The position numbers were made by a program, and so were the translations under genes. The notes under the pieces are model-generated. The model made no database searches, had not been told where the DNA came from, and saw only the letters and a program-made list of their open reading frames with translations. A stretch of 64,000 bases of DNA. It comes from CAYLNL01 sp964385175. Lineage in GTDB: Bacteria; Bacteroidota; Bacteroidia; Flavobacteriales; Flavobacteriaceae. The stretch spans positions 1 through 64,000 of the forward strand of contig CAYLNL010000003.1 in the NCBI GenBank assembly GCA_964385175.1, given 5' to 3'. Within the stretch, counting starts at the first letter, position 1; each line of letters opens with the position of its first letter. Below, one piece after another: positions 35,929 through 44,178 of the stretch.

Positions 35929-35965
35929 AACTACCAGATTTTAACCGTTTTTTCCATGGTAAGGA

Positions 35966-37375
35966 TTAGGTGGTTGTTTTGCATGCTACCGAGTCGCTTC
36001 GCTTAGGAAGGTGGGTGTTTTTAAGGGCGTTGTACCCTCCCGCAATGTCAACAAGATGCGTAAACCCTGCTGCTTGCAGGAAAGATGCTGCAATTACAGA
36101 GCGGTATCCTCCCGCACAGTGGAGGTAGTAGGTGGTATTTTTATCGAGGTTGCCTATCCATTCGTGGAGATACTCTAAGGGAAGGTGTTGTGCCGTTTCT
36201 AAATGTTCTGCCATAAATTCTCCCTGTCTTCTTACATCTAAAACAGCAGGTTGTTCACGATAGCGTTTTTCAAACTCTTCTGCAGGAATAGAAGTAAGTG
36301 TTTCTACCGGTTTCCCGGCTTGCATCCAAGCGGTTATTCCTCCCTGAAGATAGCCCAGCGTTCCATCATAGCCCACCCGCGCCAGGCGGGTAATGGCTTC
36401 TTTAGAAGCGCCTTCGGGAACTACCAGCAAAATAGGTTGCTTTATATTAGGCAGTAAGGCTCCTACCCAGGGGGCAAAATCGCCATTCAACCCTATAAAA
36501 ATAGAATTAGGAATATGTGCCTTCACGTATTCTTGCTGGGTGCGTACATCTAAAACTAAGGTGTCTTGCCGCTTTGCCAACGCTTCAAATTCAGGTACGC
36601 TCAAAGGCGTATCTCCTTTTTTCAAAACACTGTCAAGAGGGAGATAGCCTTGTTTATTGAGGGCTACATTTTCGGCAAAATAACGGGGAGGGGGTAAAAT
36701 TCCCTCCAGCACCTCGTGGATAAATTCCCCGCGGGTCATATCGGCCCTTAAGGCATAGTTGGTTTTCTTTTGATGCCCCAGGGTATCTACCGTTTCTTTA
36801 CTGAGGTTTTTGCCGCAGGCAGAGCCGGCTCCGTGAGCGGGATATACTATTACTTCATCTTGCAGCGGCATTATTTTGGTGCGCAACGAGTCATAGAGCA
36901 TTCCTGCCAGGTCTTCGCGAGAGAGGGTTGATTTCACGGCTAAGTCGGGGCGCCCCACATCTCCTATAAATAAAGTATCGCCAGTGAAAATAGCATGGTT
37001 ATTTCCTTTTTCGTCTATCAACAAATACGTTACCGATTCCAGCGTATGCCCCGGGGTATGGAGTGCTTTTATAATTACATCGCCTAACCGAAAGGTTTCG
37101 CCGTCTTTGGCTACATGAATGGGGAAATTGGTAATAGCTCCTGGTCCATACACAATGGTAGCGCCTGTTTGCTGCGCCAGGTCCACATGTCCCGATACAA
37201 AATCGGCGTGAAAATGAGTTTCGAATATATATTTTATAGTGGCTTTGCCTACTTTGGCTTTTTCTATATAGGGTAGGGTTTCGCGCAAAGGGTCAACAAT
37301 GGCAGCCTCTCCACCCGATTCAATATAATAGGCTCCCTGGGCTAAACAGTTGGTATAGATTTGCTCTATTTTCAT
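35966..37375 (-). CDS. metallo-beta-lactamase fold hydrolase fused to two rhodanese domains
   Basis: A three-domain cytosolic protein. The MBL domain (about 1-240) has the persulfide-dioxygenase-like metal motif THFHADFVSGH and GHTLESV with a later HGAGSACG. Rhodanese 1 (about 255-350) has lost its catalytic cysteine: VVPEGASKEAI stands where a Cys loop should be. Rhodanese 2 (about 370-469) keeps HCAGGYRS. The likely job is sulfane-sulfur (persulfide) oxidation and transfer. The ATG at 37375 is chosen over the open start at 37429 because the promoter TATCTTTG with a -33 GTTG (37400-37430) lies between them. Confidence 0.88.
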   Translation of the reverse strand: MKIEQIYTNCLAQGAYYIESGGEAAIVDPLRETLPYIEKAKVGKATIKYIFETHFHADFVSGHVDLAQQTGATIVYGPGAITNFPIHVAKDGETFRLGDVIIKALHTPGHTLESVTYLLIDEKGNNHAIFTGDTLFIGDVGRPDLAVKSTLSREDLAGMLYDSLRTKIMPLQDEVIVYPAHGAGSACGKNLSKETVDTLGHQKKTNYALRADMTRGEFIHEVLEGILPPPRYFAENVALNKQGYLPLDSVLKKGDTPLSVPEFEALAKRQDTLVLDVRTQQEYVKAHIPNSIFIGLNGDFAPWVGALLPNIKQPILLVVPEGASKEAITRLARVGYDGTLGYLQGGITAWMQAGKPVETLTSIPAEEFEKRYREQPAVLDVRRQGEFMAEHLETAQHLPLEYLHEWIGNLDKNTTYYLHCAGGYRSVIAASFLQAAGFTHLVDIAGGYNALKNTHLPKRSDSVACKTTT

Positions 37376-37399
37376 GGCTTTTTCAGGTATATGATTTTT

Positions 37400-37430
37400 C
37401 AAAGATACGAAGTATCGTTGTTTTTTCAAC
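37400..37430 (-). promoter_or_regulatory. promoter of the MBL-rhodanese gene (-33 and -7)
   Basis: On the minus strand GTTG (37427-37430) is followed by 19 nt and TATCTTTG (37400-37407), very close to the Bacteroidota TTTG-N19-TAnnTTTG consensus. It supports the ATG at 37375. Confidence 0.65.
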
Positions 37431-37547
37431 CTTCCTTTAAAGAAGCATATTATTTTTATTTTTTTATAAAATATTGATTTTTAATATATTGAGAATCTAT
37501 TGTGAAATATATGTTATGTAATTGTTTTAAATGTGTAAATTGTTTTC

Positions 37548-37555
37548 TACATTTG
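37548..37555 (+). promoter_or_regulatory. promoter -7 element for the MORN-like gene
   Basis: TACATTTG matches TAnnTTTG, 24 bp upstream of the ATG at 37580, in an AT-rich divergent region of about 200 bp. Confidence 0.5.
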
Positions 37556-37579
37556 TTACCTAATGGTAAAAATTGAAGT

Positions 37580-37933
37580 ATGAAAACCTTACTATTTGTT
37601 GCAGTTTTCCTGGTATGGGTTGCAGGCGTTTCTCAAAATTCAGTTATAAAACCTCTTCTTCAACAGGAGGGAGCACTTATAAAAGCTACCTATTATTATG
37701 AAGATGGGAAAATCGCTCAAACGGGTTTTTATAGAGATAATAAGCCTCATGGGGTTTGGAAATCCTATAATCCCGAAGGAGAACAAACTGCTACTGCCTT
37801 GTATGAAGAGGGCGCCAAAACGGGTAAGTGGTTTTTCCGGGAAGGTAATAAACTGGTAGAGGTAGATTACAGTAAAAATAGAATTATGCGGGTTACTAAC
37901 TGGAATAATGCTCAGTCGGTGGTGCTGAATTAA
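37580..37933 (+). CDS. small secreted MORN-repeat-like protein
   Basis: A 117-residue protein with a signal peptide (to about GVSQ, residue 19) and about three short repeats of the MORN/YwqK kind (GKIAQTGFYRDNKPHGVWKS, GEQTATALYEEGAKTGKWFF). Such proteins are often annotated as a YwqK-family antitoxin-like protein, but nothing here supports a toxin-antitoxin role. No partner gene is next to it. Confidence 0.75.
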   Translation: MKTLLFVAVFLVWVAGVSQNSVIKPLLQQEGALIKATYYYEDGKIAQTGFYRDNKPHGVWKSYNPEGEQTATALYEEGAKTGKWFFREGNKLVEVDYSKNRIMRVTNWNNAQSVVLN

Positions 37934-38076
37934 GACTATACAGGTATATAAAAGGTAGTTTTCTCATTCTTTGTAGTGTTATATGCCTTTTATATATGGG
38001 TGCTATAAAATCTCACTATTTTGTTAGGTGATTATTCATTTTATAAATGAATATATGCAGATAACTGGCTTCGCCG

Positions 38077-38084
38077 TATCTTTG
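38077..38084 (+). promoter_or_regulatory. promoter -7 element for gpmI
   Basis: TATCTTTG lies 17 bp before the ATG at 38102; no clear -33 element. Confidence 0.5.
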
Positions 38085-38101
38085 AGCGGGCAAAAAAACA
38101 C

Positions 38102-39619
38102 ATGAATAAAAAAGTTATATTGATTATTTTAGATGGTTGGGGAATCTCTCCCGACCCGAAGGTTTCGGCTATCGCACAGGCGCAAACGCCTTTTATAGAT
38201 AGTTTATATAAAAAATACCCTCATGCCCAACTGCTCACTCACGGGCTGAATGTGGGGCTGCCGGAAGGACAGATGGGCAACAGCGAGGTAGGGCATACTA
38301 ACTTAGGCGCCGGGCGAATTGTGTACCAGGATTTAGTGAAAATTAACCGCGTAGTTGAAAATGATAGCTTAGCCGGGGAAAAAGCCCTTACTGATGCCTT
38401 TGCCTATGCTAAGGAAAAGGGTAAGGCGGTTCATTTCTTAGGTTTGGTAAGCGATGGCGGCGTTCATTCCCACATCAACCACCTAAAAGGATTGCTGGAT
38501 GCAGCCTATCATTTCGGGTTAAAAGACCTTTTTATCCATGCGTTCACCGATGGGCGCGATGTGGATCCAAAAAGCGGGAAAGGCTTTATAGCCGATATAC
38601 AGGCGTATGGAGCAGTGCGAAACGCCCGGTTGGCATCTATCACGGGACGTTACTATGCAATGGACCGGGATAAGCGGTGGGAGCGGATAAAACTGGCGTA
38701 TGATGCGCTTACAAAAGGAGACGGAATACTTTCTTCTAACGCTGCTCAAGCCATTCAAAACAGCTATGATGCCGGCGTAACCGACGAGTTTATAAAACCT
38801 ATTATCCTCAAAACCCAAGACAACCAGCCAGTGGCTACTTTGAAAGAGGGCGATGTAGCGCTATTTTTCAACTACCGTACCGACCGGGGCAGGCAGCTCA
38901 CGCAGGCGCTCACGCAACAGGATTTTCCCGATTACAACATGAAACGGTTAAATCTCTATTTTGTAACGCTCACGAATTATGACGATAGTTTCCGAAACAT
39001 TCATGTGGTGTATGATAAGGATAACCTCACCGATACGCTGGGAGAGGTATTGACCAAAGCCGGGAAAAAACAAATCCGCATTGCGGAAACCGAAAAATAC
39101 CCGCATGTTACTTTTTTCTTCAACGGCGGACGGGAAGAGCCTTTTGAGGGTGAAAAGCGGATTCTCTGCCCTTCTCCCAAGGTAGCTACCTACGACCTGA
39201 AACCCGAAATGAGCGCCTATGACATACGGGATGCCATTATTCCCGAACTCAAAAAAGGAGAAGCCGATTTTGTGTGTCTCAATTTCGCCAACCCAGATAT
39301 GGTGGGGCATACAGGCAGCATGCCGGCCGCCATAAAAGCCTGCGAAACGGTAGATGCTTGCCTGAAAGATGTGATAACTGCTGCTATTGGTAATAGCTAC
39401 AGCGCTATTATCCTCGCCGACCACGGTAACTGTGATACCATGCTTAACCCAGACGGAAGCCCCAATACAGCGCATACTACCAACCCGGTGCCTATTATCG
39501 TGGTAGATGAGGAGGTAAAAAACGTTAGAAATGGTATTTTGAGCGATGTGGCGCCTACCATTTTAGAGTTGATGGGGATAAAACAACCCCTTGCAATGAA
39601 CCGAAAACCACTAATCTAA
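38102..39619 (+). CDS. gpmI: 2,3-bisphosphoglycerate-independent phosphoglycerate mutase
   Basis: Manganese-dependent glycolytic enzyme that interconverts 3- and 2-phosphoglycerate through a phosphoserine. Residues 1-20 contain LIILDGWGIS with the metal-binding Asp, and MGNSEVGHTNLGAGR (about 60-74) contains the catalytic Ser. Metal ligands recur in FANPDMVGHTG (about 399-409) and ADHGNCD (about 440-446). Length (505) is usual. It is the first of three same-direction genes with gaps of 12 bp and overlaps, followed by a thioredoxin lipoprotein and mazG. Confidence 0.95.
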   Translation: MNKKVILIILDGWGISPDPKVSAIAQAQTPFIDSLYKKYPHAQLLTHGLNVGLPEGQMGNSEVGHTNLGAGRIVYQDLVKINRVVENDSLAGEKALTDAFAYAKEKGKAVHFLGLVSDGGVHSHINHLKGLLDAAYHFGLKDLFIHAFTDGRDVDPKSGKGFIADIQAYGAVRNARLASITGRYYAMDRDKRWERIKLAYDALTKGDGILSSNAAQAIQNSYDAGVTDEFIKPIILKTQDNQPVATLKEGDVALFFNYRTDRGRQLTQALTQQDFPDYNMKRLNLYFVTLTNYDDSFRNIHVVYDKDNLTDTLGEVLTKAGKKQIRIAETEKYPHVTFFFNGGREEPFEGEKRILCPSPKVATYDLKPEMSAYDIRDAIIPELKKGEADFVCLNFANPDMVGHTGSMPAAIKACETVDACLKDVITAAIGNSYSAIILADHGNCDTMLNPDGSPNTAHTTNPVPIIVVDEEVKNVRNGILSDVAPTILELMGIKQPLAMNRKPLI

Positions 39620-39631
39620 CTAAATATATCC

Positions 39632-40195
39632 ATGAAAAAATTATTTCTTTTAAGCATGATAGCAGGCGTTTTTGTCTCATGCGGCGATAAAAAAATCAGT
39701 CAAACCCCGGAATTAACAACCAAAATGGAAGCCCCACAAACCAATAACCAGCAACCTCCCATGCTGTTGGGCAAAAAAGAGAAAGCCAACCTGGAAACAG
39801 AACCCTACGTTTCCTGGTTTCATACCAATTATGAAGCCTACACCGTAAATGAAAATCTCGCAGCGCAACTGAAACCGCTGCTGAAAAATGTAAAAATCAC
39901 CATCTTTATGGGAACCTGGTGCGGCGATAGCAAACGGCAGGTGCCACCATTTTACAGGATTTTGAATACCATTGGCTATAGCGAAAATGACCTTACGCTG
40001 ATTACTGTGTCAAAGGAAAAAAACACCCCTGAAAAATACGAGGAAGGGCTGGATATACAGCGAGTGCCTACGTTCATCTTCTATAAAGACGGCGTTGAAC
40101 TCAACCGCATCGTGGAATATCCCATAAACTCGCTGGAAGAAGACATGCTGGCTATTTTGAGCGGGCAAGCCTACAAACATGCTTATGCCGACTGA
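39632..40195 (+). CDS. thioredoxin-fold lipoprotein
   Basis: A 187-residue lipoprotein: lipobox VFVSC (Cys about residue 17), a low-complexity linker (to about 55), then a thioredoxin-like domain containing TWCGDSKRQVPPF. The active site is WCGDS, so only one cysteine is in the motif. It therefore may not be a classic dithiol oxidoreductase. The fold ends with VPTFIFYKDGVELNRIVEYP. It faces the periplasm. It lies 12 bp after gpmI and its stop is 4 bp before the chosen mazG start. Confidence 0.85.
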   Translation: MKKLFLLSMIAGVFVSCGDKKISQTPELTTKMEAPQTNNQQPPMLLGKKEKANLETEPYVSWFHTNYEAYTVNENLAAQLKPLLKNVKITIFMGTWCGDSKRQVPPFYRILNTIGYSENDLTLITVSKEKNTPEKYEEGLDIQRVPTFIFYKDGVELNRIVEYPINSLEEDMLAILSGQAYKHAYAD

Positions 40196-40199
40196 GGGA

Positions 40200-40973
40200 A
40201 TGAGCCGGCGAGAGCAAGCGCTCCAGTCGTTTGACCGGCTTTTGACTATCATGGACGAGTTGCGGGAGCGGTGCCCATGGGATAAAAAACAAACCTTGCA
40301 AAGCCTTCGCCACCTCACCTTAGAGGAAACATACGAACTGGCAGATGCAGTTGTAGAAAATAACCTGGAGGAGGTGAAAAAGGAGTTGGGCGATTTGCTT
40401 TTGCATGTTGTTTTTTATGCCAAAATAGGGAGTGAAACGGGTGATTTTGATATAGCAGATGTTGTGGAAGCTATTTGTGAGAAACTGGTAGTTCGTCACC
40501 CGCATGTGTACGGGGATGTGCGCGCGGCCGATGCAGAGGTGGTGAAGCAAAATTGGGAGGCGATAAAGTTGAAAGAGGGCAATAAAAGTGTACTGGGTGG
40601 TGTGCCCAAAGGGTTGCCCGCTCTCGTAAAAGCCATGCGCATACAAGACAAAGTTTCTGCGGTGGGCTTCGACTGGGAAATGCCTGGCCAGGTGTGGGAG
40701 AAATTGCAGGAAGAACTCACCGAGCTACAACAGGAGGTGCTAAAGGGAGATAGGGAGGCGATGATGGGAGAATTGGGCGATGTGTTATTTTCTGTAATCA
40801 ATTATGCCCGCTTTTTAGACCTCAACCCGGAAGAGGCATTGGAGCGCACAAACAAAAAATTTATCGACCGTTTTCAGTATATAGAAACCAAAGCCAGCGA
40901 ACAGGGAAGATTACTTAAAGATATGTCGCTGGCTGAAATGGAGATGCTGTGGAAACAGGCGAAAGGGGTATGA
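40200..40973 (+). CDS. mazG: nucleoside triphosphate pyrophosphohydrolase (MazG)
   Basis: House-cleaning enzyme that hydrolyses NTPs to NMP and pyrophosphate. Two MazG-like four-helix halves are present. The first shows RLLTIMDELRERCPWDKKQT followed by EETYELADAV and EELGDLLLHVVFYA (metal-binding Glu/Asp). The second ends with GDVLFSVINYARFL. The open frame runs back to 40179, overlapping the previous gene by 17 bp. The ATG at 40200 is chosen because family members start just before the RLLTIM helix. Length is 257 from that start. Confidence 0.9.
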   Translation: MSRREQALQSFDRLLTIMDELRERCPWDKKQTLQSLRHLTLEETYELADAVVENNLEEVKKELGDLLLHVVFYAKIGSETGDFDIADVVEAICEKLVVRHPHVYGDVRAADAEVVKQNWEAIKLKEGNKSVLGGVPKGLPALVKAMRIQDKVSAVGFDWEMPGQVWEKLQEELTELQQEVLKGDREAMMGELGDVLFSVINYARFLDLNPEEALERTNKKFIDRFQYIETKASEQGRLLKDMSLAEMEMLWKQAKGV

Positions 40974-40996
40974 GCTATTGCGAAGGTTACCACCAT

Positions 40997-42298
40997 TTAA
41001 AATTTAAAACTAAGCCCTGTGTAAATCCCTAAGGAATAGGGTTTAAAATCGCTTTGGCCTGAGAATGTTTGCAGTTGATATTTAAACATTGGCTCCATAT
41101 TGAGCAATATCCTGTCAGACACCTTATAATCTAAGCCTACCCCCACGTTTGCACTGAAATTAACATTATTAACATTGCGTGCGCTTCCTATTTGCGCGGT
41201 AAGCGCATCAGTCTGTAGGGTAATAGAATTATCCGTTAAAAACAACGAGCTCATTCCCCCAACCAACGTAAAGCCTATTTTCTTATCTACCAGCCGATAT
41301 TTCAATTCTACGGGAACCTCTACATAGCCTAACTCCTGTACCATATCGCCATTATAAGAAGTGGCAGAATTACTCTTCAATTCTGAGTCCGGATTGTTAA
41401 TGTTGCTATCTGTTATTACAATAGTGGGCTTATCGTCCCGGTAGGCAATAGAAGAAATACCATTTTCCTGCAAAGCAGGTGTAAAGGCAATACCGTGGGT
41501 GCTATACCCATAATTTACCTTGCTCACACCAGAACGCACACTAAATCGTTTGTTTACCTGGTAGGCTACAGTGAGCCCATAACTCATATTCATATTTCCC
41601 GACTTAGAATTATCTGTAAAGCGCGGGTCTATGGACGAGCCCCTGGCAAGCGAATTAAAATAAACCGGCGCCACAGCAGAGCCTACACTCCATTTTCCGC
41701 CTTTAAGGGAAGATGTTTCGTTTTCCTCTGTATAATTGTCACGGATAGCCTCTAACAACGATTTTTTGTTAGAATCTTCATTCGCTACAATTCCATCATT
41801 TTGATTGAAGGGAGATTGAGGTGTTTCATGGTTTTGAATATTCTCCTGATTTGCATTGACCCCTTCTTCATGCGTATTTAATAGTACTGAGTTCTTATCT
41901 GGGTTTTGGGCAACTTCTTTAGAGGTAAGGGTATTTTTAACCTCTCTTTTATTATACAAGTTCCTGTTGTTATTTTTTTCTCTTTCCTGTGTTACAGAAA
42001 GTTGGGTATAATCTGTAGCGGAAGGGTTGGTTTTATCTATAGTATTAGGCATAGTATGTTGGGCGATAGTTTTGTCAACAGGGGTTTCTAACCCACGGAG
42101 GTAATATCCCAAACCAACCATCAGCGCCATAGAAGCCGCAATGCCACAATAACGTATGATAATGGGAAATACCCGTTTATCTTTTTTCTCTTTTTCCAGT
42201 CGCGCCGCTATAGAAGCCCATACATGAGAGCCTGGAGCGGGGTCAAAATCTTTAAATTTTTCCCGGAAAAACCTATCTATGTTTTTTTTATCGCTCAT
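40997..42298 (-). CDS. protein with anti-sigma-like N-terminus, one membrane helix and a C-terminal outer membrane beta-barrel-like domain
   Basis: A 433-residue protein without a cleavable signal peptide. Residues 1-44 are charged (FFREKFKDFDPAPGSHVWASIAARL). A single hydrophobic helix at about 45-67 follows (YCGIAASMALMVGLGYYL). Residues 75-185 are rich in Asn, Gln and Glu, and the rest resembles the PorT or OmpA-like barrel family, with alternating beta-strands and an aromatic C-terminus (GLSFKF). The gene begins 3 bp after the ECF sigma gene in the same direction. The combination suggests an anti-sigma factor with a barrel-like sensory or ligand domain. The location of that domain is an open question. 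Confidence 0.7.
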   Translation of the reverse strand: MSDKKNIDRFFREKFKDFDPAPGSHVWASIAARLEKEKKDKRVFPIIIRYCGIAASMALMVGLGYYLRGLETPVDKTIAQHTMPNTIDKTNPSATDYTQLSVTQEREKNNNRNLYNKREVKNTLTSKEVAQNPDKNSVLLNTHEEGVNANQENIQNHETPQSPFNQNDGIVANEDSNKKSLLEAIRDNYTEENETSSLKGGKWSVGSAVAPVYFNSLARGSSIDPRFTDNSKSGNMNMSYGLTVAYQVNKRFSVRSGVSKVNYGYSTHGIAFTPALQENGISSIAYRDDKPTIVITDSNINNPDSELKSNSATSYNGDMVQELGYVEVPVELKYRLVDKKIGFTLVGGMSSLFLTDNSITLQTDALTAQIGSARNVNNVNFSANVGVGLDYKVSDRILLNMEPMFKYQLQTFSGQSDFKPYSLGIYTGLSFKF

Positions 42299-42301
42299 AG
42301 T

Positions 42302-42850
42302 TTATAGGGATTTCATATTTTTTTTTAAACCTGTTTTTTCTATTCTATCTTTCAAAATCATACGCGCCCGCGCCAGATTAGATTTTGATGTTCCTTCGGA
42401 AATATTGAGTAGTGTTGCAATTTCTTTATGAGAATAATCATCCAGCGCATATAAGTTAAACACCAGCCGATACCTGTCTGGAAGTTCCTGGATAAGTTCT
42501 AAGACAGAATCTATTGAAATATCCTCATCGTTAGAAACCTCTACACTCACTTCATCCTCCATATTATCTGAAATAATAGTGAAAACACCTTCTTTCCTAT
42601 ATTTTTGCAATACTGTGTTCATCGTAATCTTTCGCAGCCATCCCTCAAAAGAACCCTTAAAATCATAACTCTCTATCTTATTGAAAATAGTTATAAAACT
42701 ATCTTGCAAATTATCTTCCGCTTCTACTTTATTACGGGAATATTTCAGGCAAATACCAAACAACTGCCTCGAGAAAAGCCGGTAGAGCTGCTCTTGCGCC
42801 TTACCATCTCTTTTTTTACATTGTCGAACCAGTTTATCTATACTCATCAA
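42302..42850 (-). CDS. ECF-type RNA polymerase sigma factor
   Basis: Group 4 sigma-70 factor of 182 residues. Region 2 includes QLFGICLKYSRNKVEAEDNL and TIFNKIESYDF, for core binding and -10 recognition. Region 4 (DRYRLVFNLYALDDYSHKEI, IATLLNISEGTSKSNLARAR) is the -35 helix-turn-helix. The start overlaps the stop of the lipoprotein gene by 4 nt, and the barrel-like protein follows after 3 bp. The trio is therefore one operon, and the lipoprotein and barrel protein are candidate signal sensors. Confidence 0.93.
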   Translation of the reverse strand: MMSIDKLVRQCKKRDGKAQEQLYRLFSRQLFGICLKYSRNKVEAEDNLQDSFITIFNKIESYDFKGSFEGWLRKITMNTVLQKYRKEGVFTIISDNMEDEVSVEVSNDEDISIDSVLELIQELPDRYRLVFNLYALDDYSHKEIATLLNISEGTSKSNLARARMILKDRIEKTGLKKNMKSL

Positions 42851-43302
42851 GAAGAAGAAGTTGATATTAGACGAACACCCTTCCGAGCAGGCTCCTGCAC
42901 GGATACCTCAATTGTAAAAAATAAGTCTTCATTATTAGCGCCTTTGCCAGTCCAAAACTTAAAAACATACATGCCCGCCGCTGTAGGTTGAAAATCAAAA
43001 GAAGTCTGCAATTCCTCATTCAACTCCTGGCACGACTCATCTGATAATACAGAGGCGATTAAAAAAACAGTTCGCTCGGTATTAGAGGTATTGTTATAAT
43101 CAAACCCCTCTATATAATGACAACTGGTAGGACGAATGTATGTAACCGTAACCGTGTAGGTGCCACTGGCATACATATCGCTTGGAAAAACCACATCTAC
43201 AATACGAAGCGGCTCAAAACGAATGCCTACATCATCATCTTCCTTACAGGAGTTGAAAAAGAGGCCGATAATACACATCCACAAAACAACAATCCTCTTC
43301 AT
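42847..43302 (-). CDS. lipoprotein upstream of the ECF sigma factor
   Basis: A 151-residue lipoprotein: signal peptide MKRIVVLWMCIIGLFFNSC with the lipobox Cys at residue 19, then a beta-rich domain of about 120 residues (YTVTVTYIRPTSCHY, TAAGMYVFKFWTGK) with two more cysteines. Unknown function. The open frame extends to 43410, but the ATG at 43302 is chosen because the signal peptide starts there. A TATTTTTG promoter element (43330-43337) also lies between the two starts. First gene of the lipoprotein-sigma-barrel operon. Confidence 0.75.
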   Translation of the reverse strand: MKRIVVLWMCIIGLFFNSCKEDDDVGIRFEPLRIVDVVFPSDMYASGTYTVTVTYIRPTSCHYIEGFDYNNTSNTERTVFLIASVLSDESCQELNEELQTSFDFQPTAAGMYVFKFWTGKGANNEDLFFTIEVSVQEPARKGVRLISTSSS

Positions 43303-43329
43303 ACCATCTATTATTTTTATTATAAGATG

Positions 43330-43337
43330 CAAAAATA
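43330..43337 (-). promoter_or_regulatory. promoter -7 element for the ECF sigma operon
   Basis: The minus strand reads TATTTTTG, 27 bp upstream of the ATG at 43302; it supports the shorter start. Confidence 0.5.
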
Positions 43338-43452
43338 CCAATAAGGTTGCGTCTAAAATATAAAAAAATTTACATTCCCACTTAAACATGCCTCTTTCCA
43401 CTACCCACAAACGCCTTCAATTCAACAATTCCATAATGAAGCACAGACGCTA

Positions 43453-43484
43453 TTTGGCAGGAAACCCGCCCTGATGTATTTTTG
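43453..43484 (+). promoter_or_regulatory. promoter of sdhCAB (-33 and -7)
   Basis: TTTG (43453-43456) is followed by 20 nt and TATTTTTG (43477-43484), close to the Bacteroidota consensus, 20 bp upstream of the sdhC ATG. Confidence 0.65.
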
Positions 43485-43504
43485 TATCGCTAAAATATAA
43501 AATT

Positions 43505-44167
43505 ATGAGCGCATTTTTGCAATCTTCCATAGGCAAAAAAATAATGATGGCTCTCTCTGCCCTTTTCCTGCTACTGTTTCTCCTGCAACACCTCATCATT
43601 AACTTTACCTCCGTAGTCAGTGAACACACCTTCAACGAAGTATCTCACTTTATGGGAACCAACCTGCTCATTCAATTTCTTTTACAACCCATTCTCATCG
43701 CGGGGGTAGTATTTCATTTTGTAATGGGTTTTGTGTTAGAACTAAAAAACCGGGCAGCGCGAACCACCCGCTATGCCCGCTATTCAGGTAATGCCAGTAG
43801 CAGCTGGGTATCACGCAATATGCTTCTTACCGGGTTGGTGATTTTAGCTTTTCTAACTTTGCATTTTATAGATTTTTGGCTACCCGAATTAAATTACAAA
43901 TACATTCAAATCAATCCTGAAAATCCTATGCGCTACTACCCTGAATTGACAGAAAAATTTCACAGCCCTTTGCGGGTAGGTGTATATAGCCTATCCTTCG
44001 TTCTCCTATCTCTTCACCTGTGGCATGGATTTACGTCTGCCTTTCAATCGGTAGGGTTTAACAACCGATACAGCCCCGCTCTAAAAAAAATAGGAAGAGC
44101 CTATGCCATTTTAGTACCTCTGGGCTTTATCTTTATTGCCCTTTTCCATCATTTTAACTCGCACTAA
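43505..44167 (+). CDS. sdhC: succinate dehydrogenase cytochrome b subunit (SdhC)
   Basis: Membrane anchor of complex II with five predicted membrane helices, of the fused one-subunit type found in Bacteroidota (no separate SdhD). It binds two hemes b through histidines in the helices ([31 protein letters not shown]). It links electrons from succinate to menaquinone. Length 220 is normal. First gene of sdhCAB, about 5-11 bp before sdhA. Confidence 0.9.
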   Translation: MSAFLQSSIGKKIMMALSALFLLLFLLQHLIINFTSVVSEHTFNEVSHFMGTNLLIQFLLQPILIAGVVFHFVMGFVLELKNRAARTTRYARYSGNASSSWVSRNMLLTGLVILAFLTLHFIDFWLPELNYKYIQINPENPMRYYPELTEKFHSPLRVGVYSLSFVLLSLHLWHGFTSAFQSVGFNNRYSPALKKIGRAYAILVPLGFIFIALFHHFNSH

Positions 44168-44178
44168 ACCTATTGAGT

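Noticed and set aside
35926..35933. TAGTTTTG promoter match at the start of the TrmH-family gene
   Set aside because: It overlaps the TTG start codon itself, so it cannot be the promoter for that start. Probably chance.
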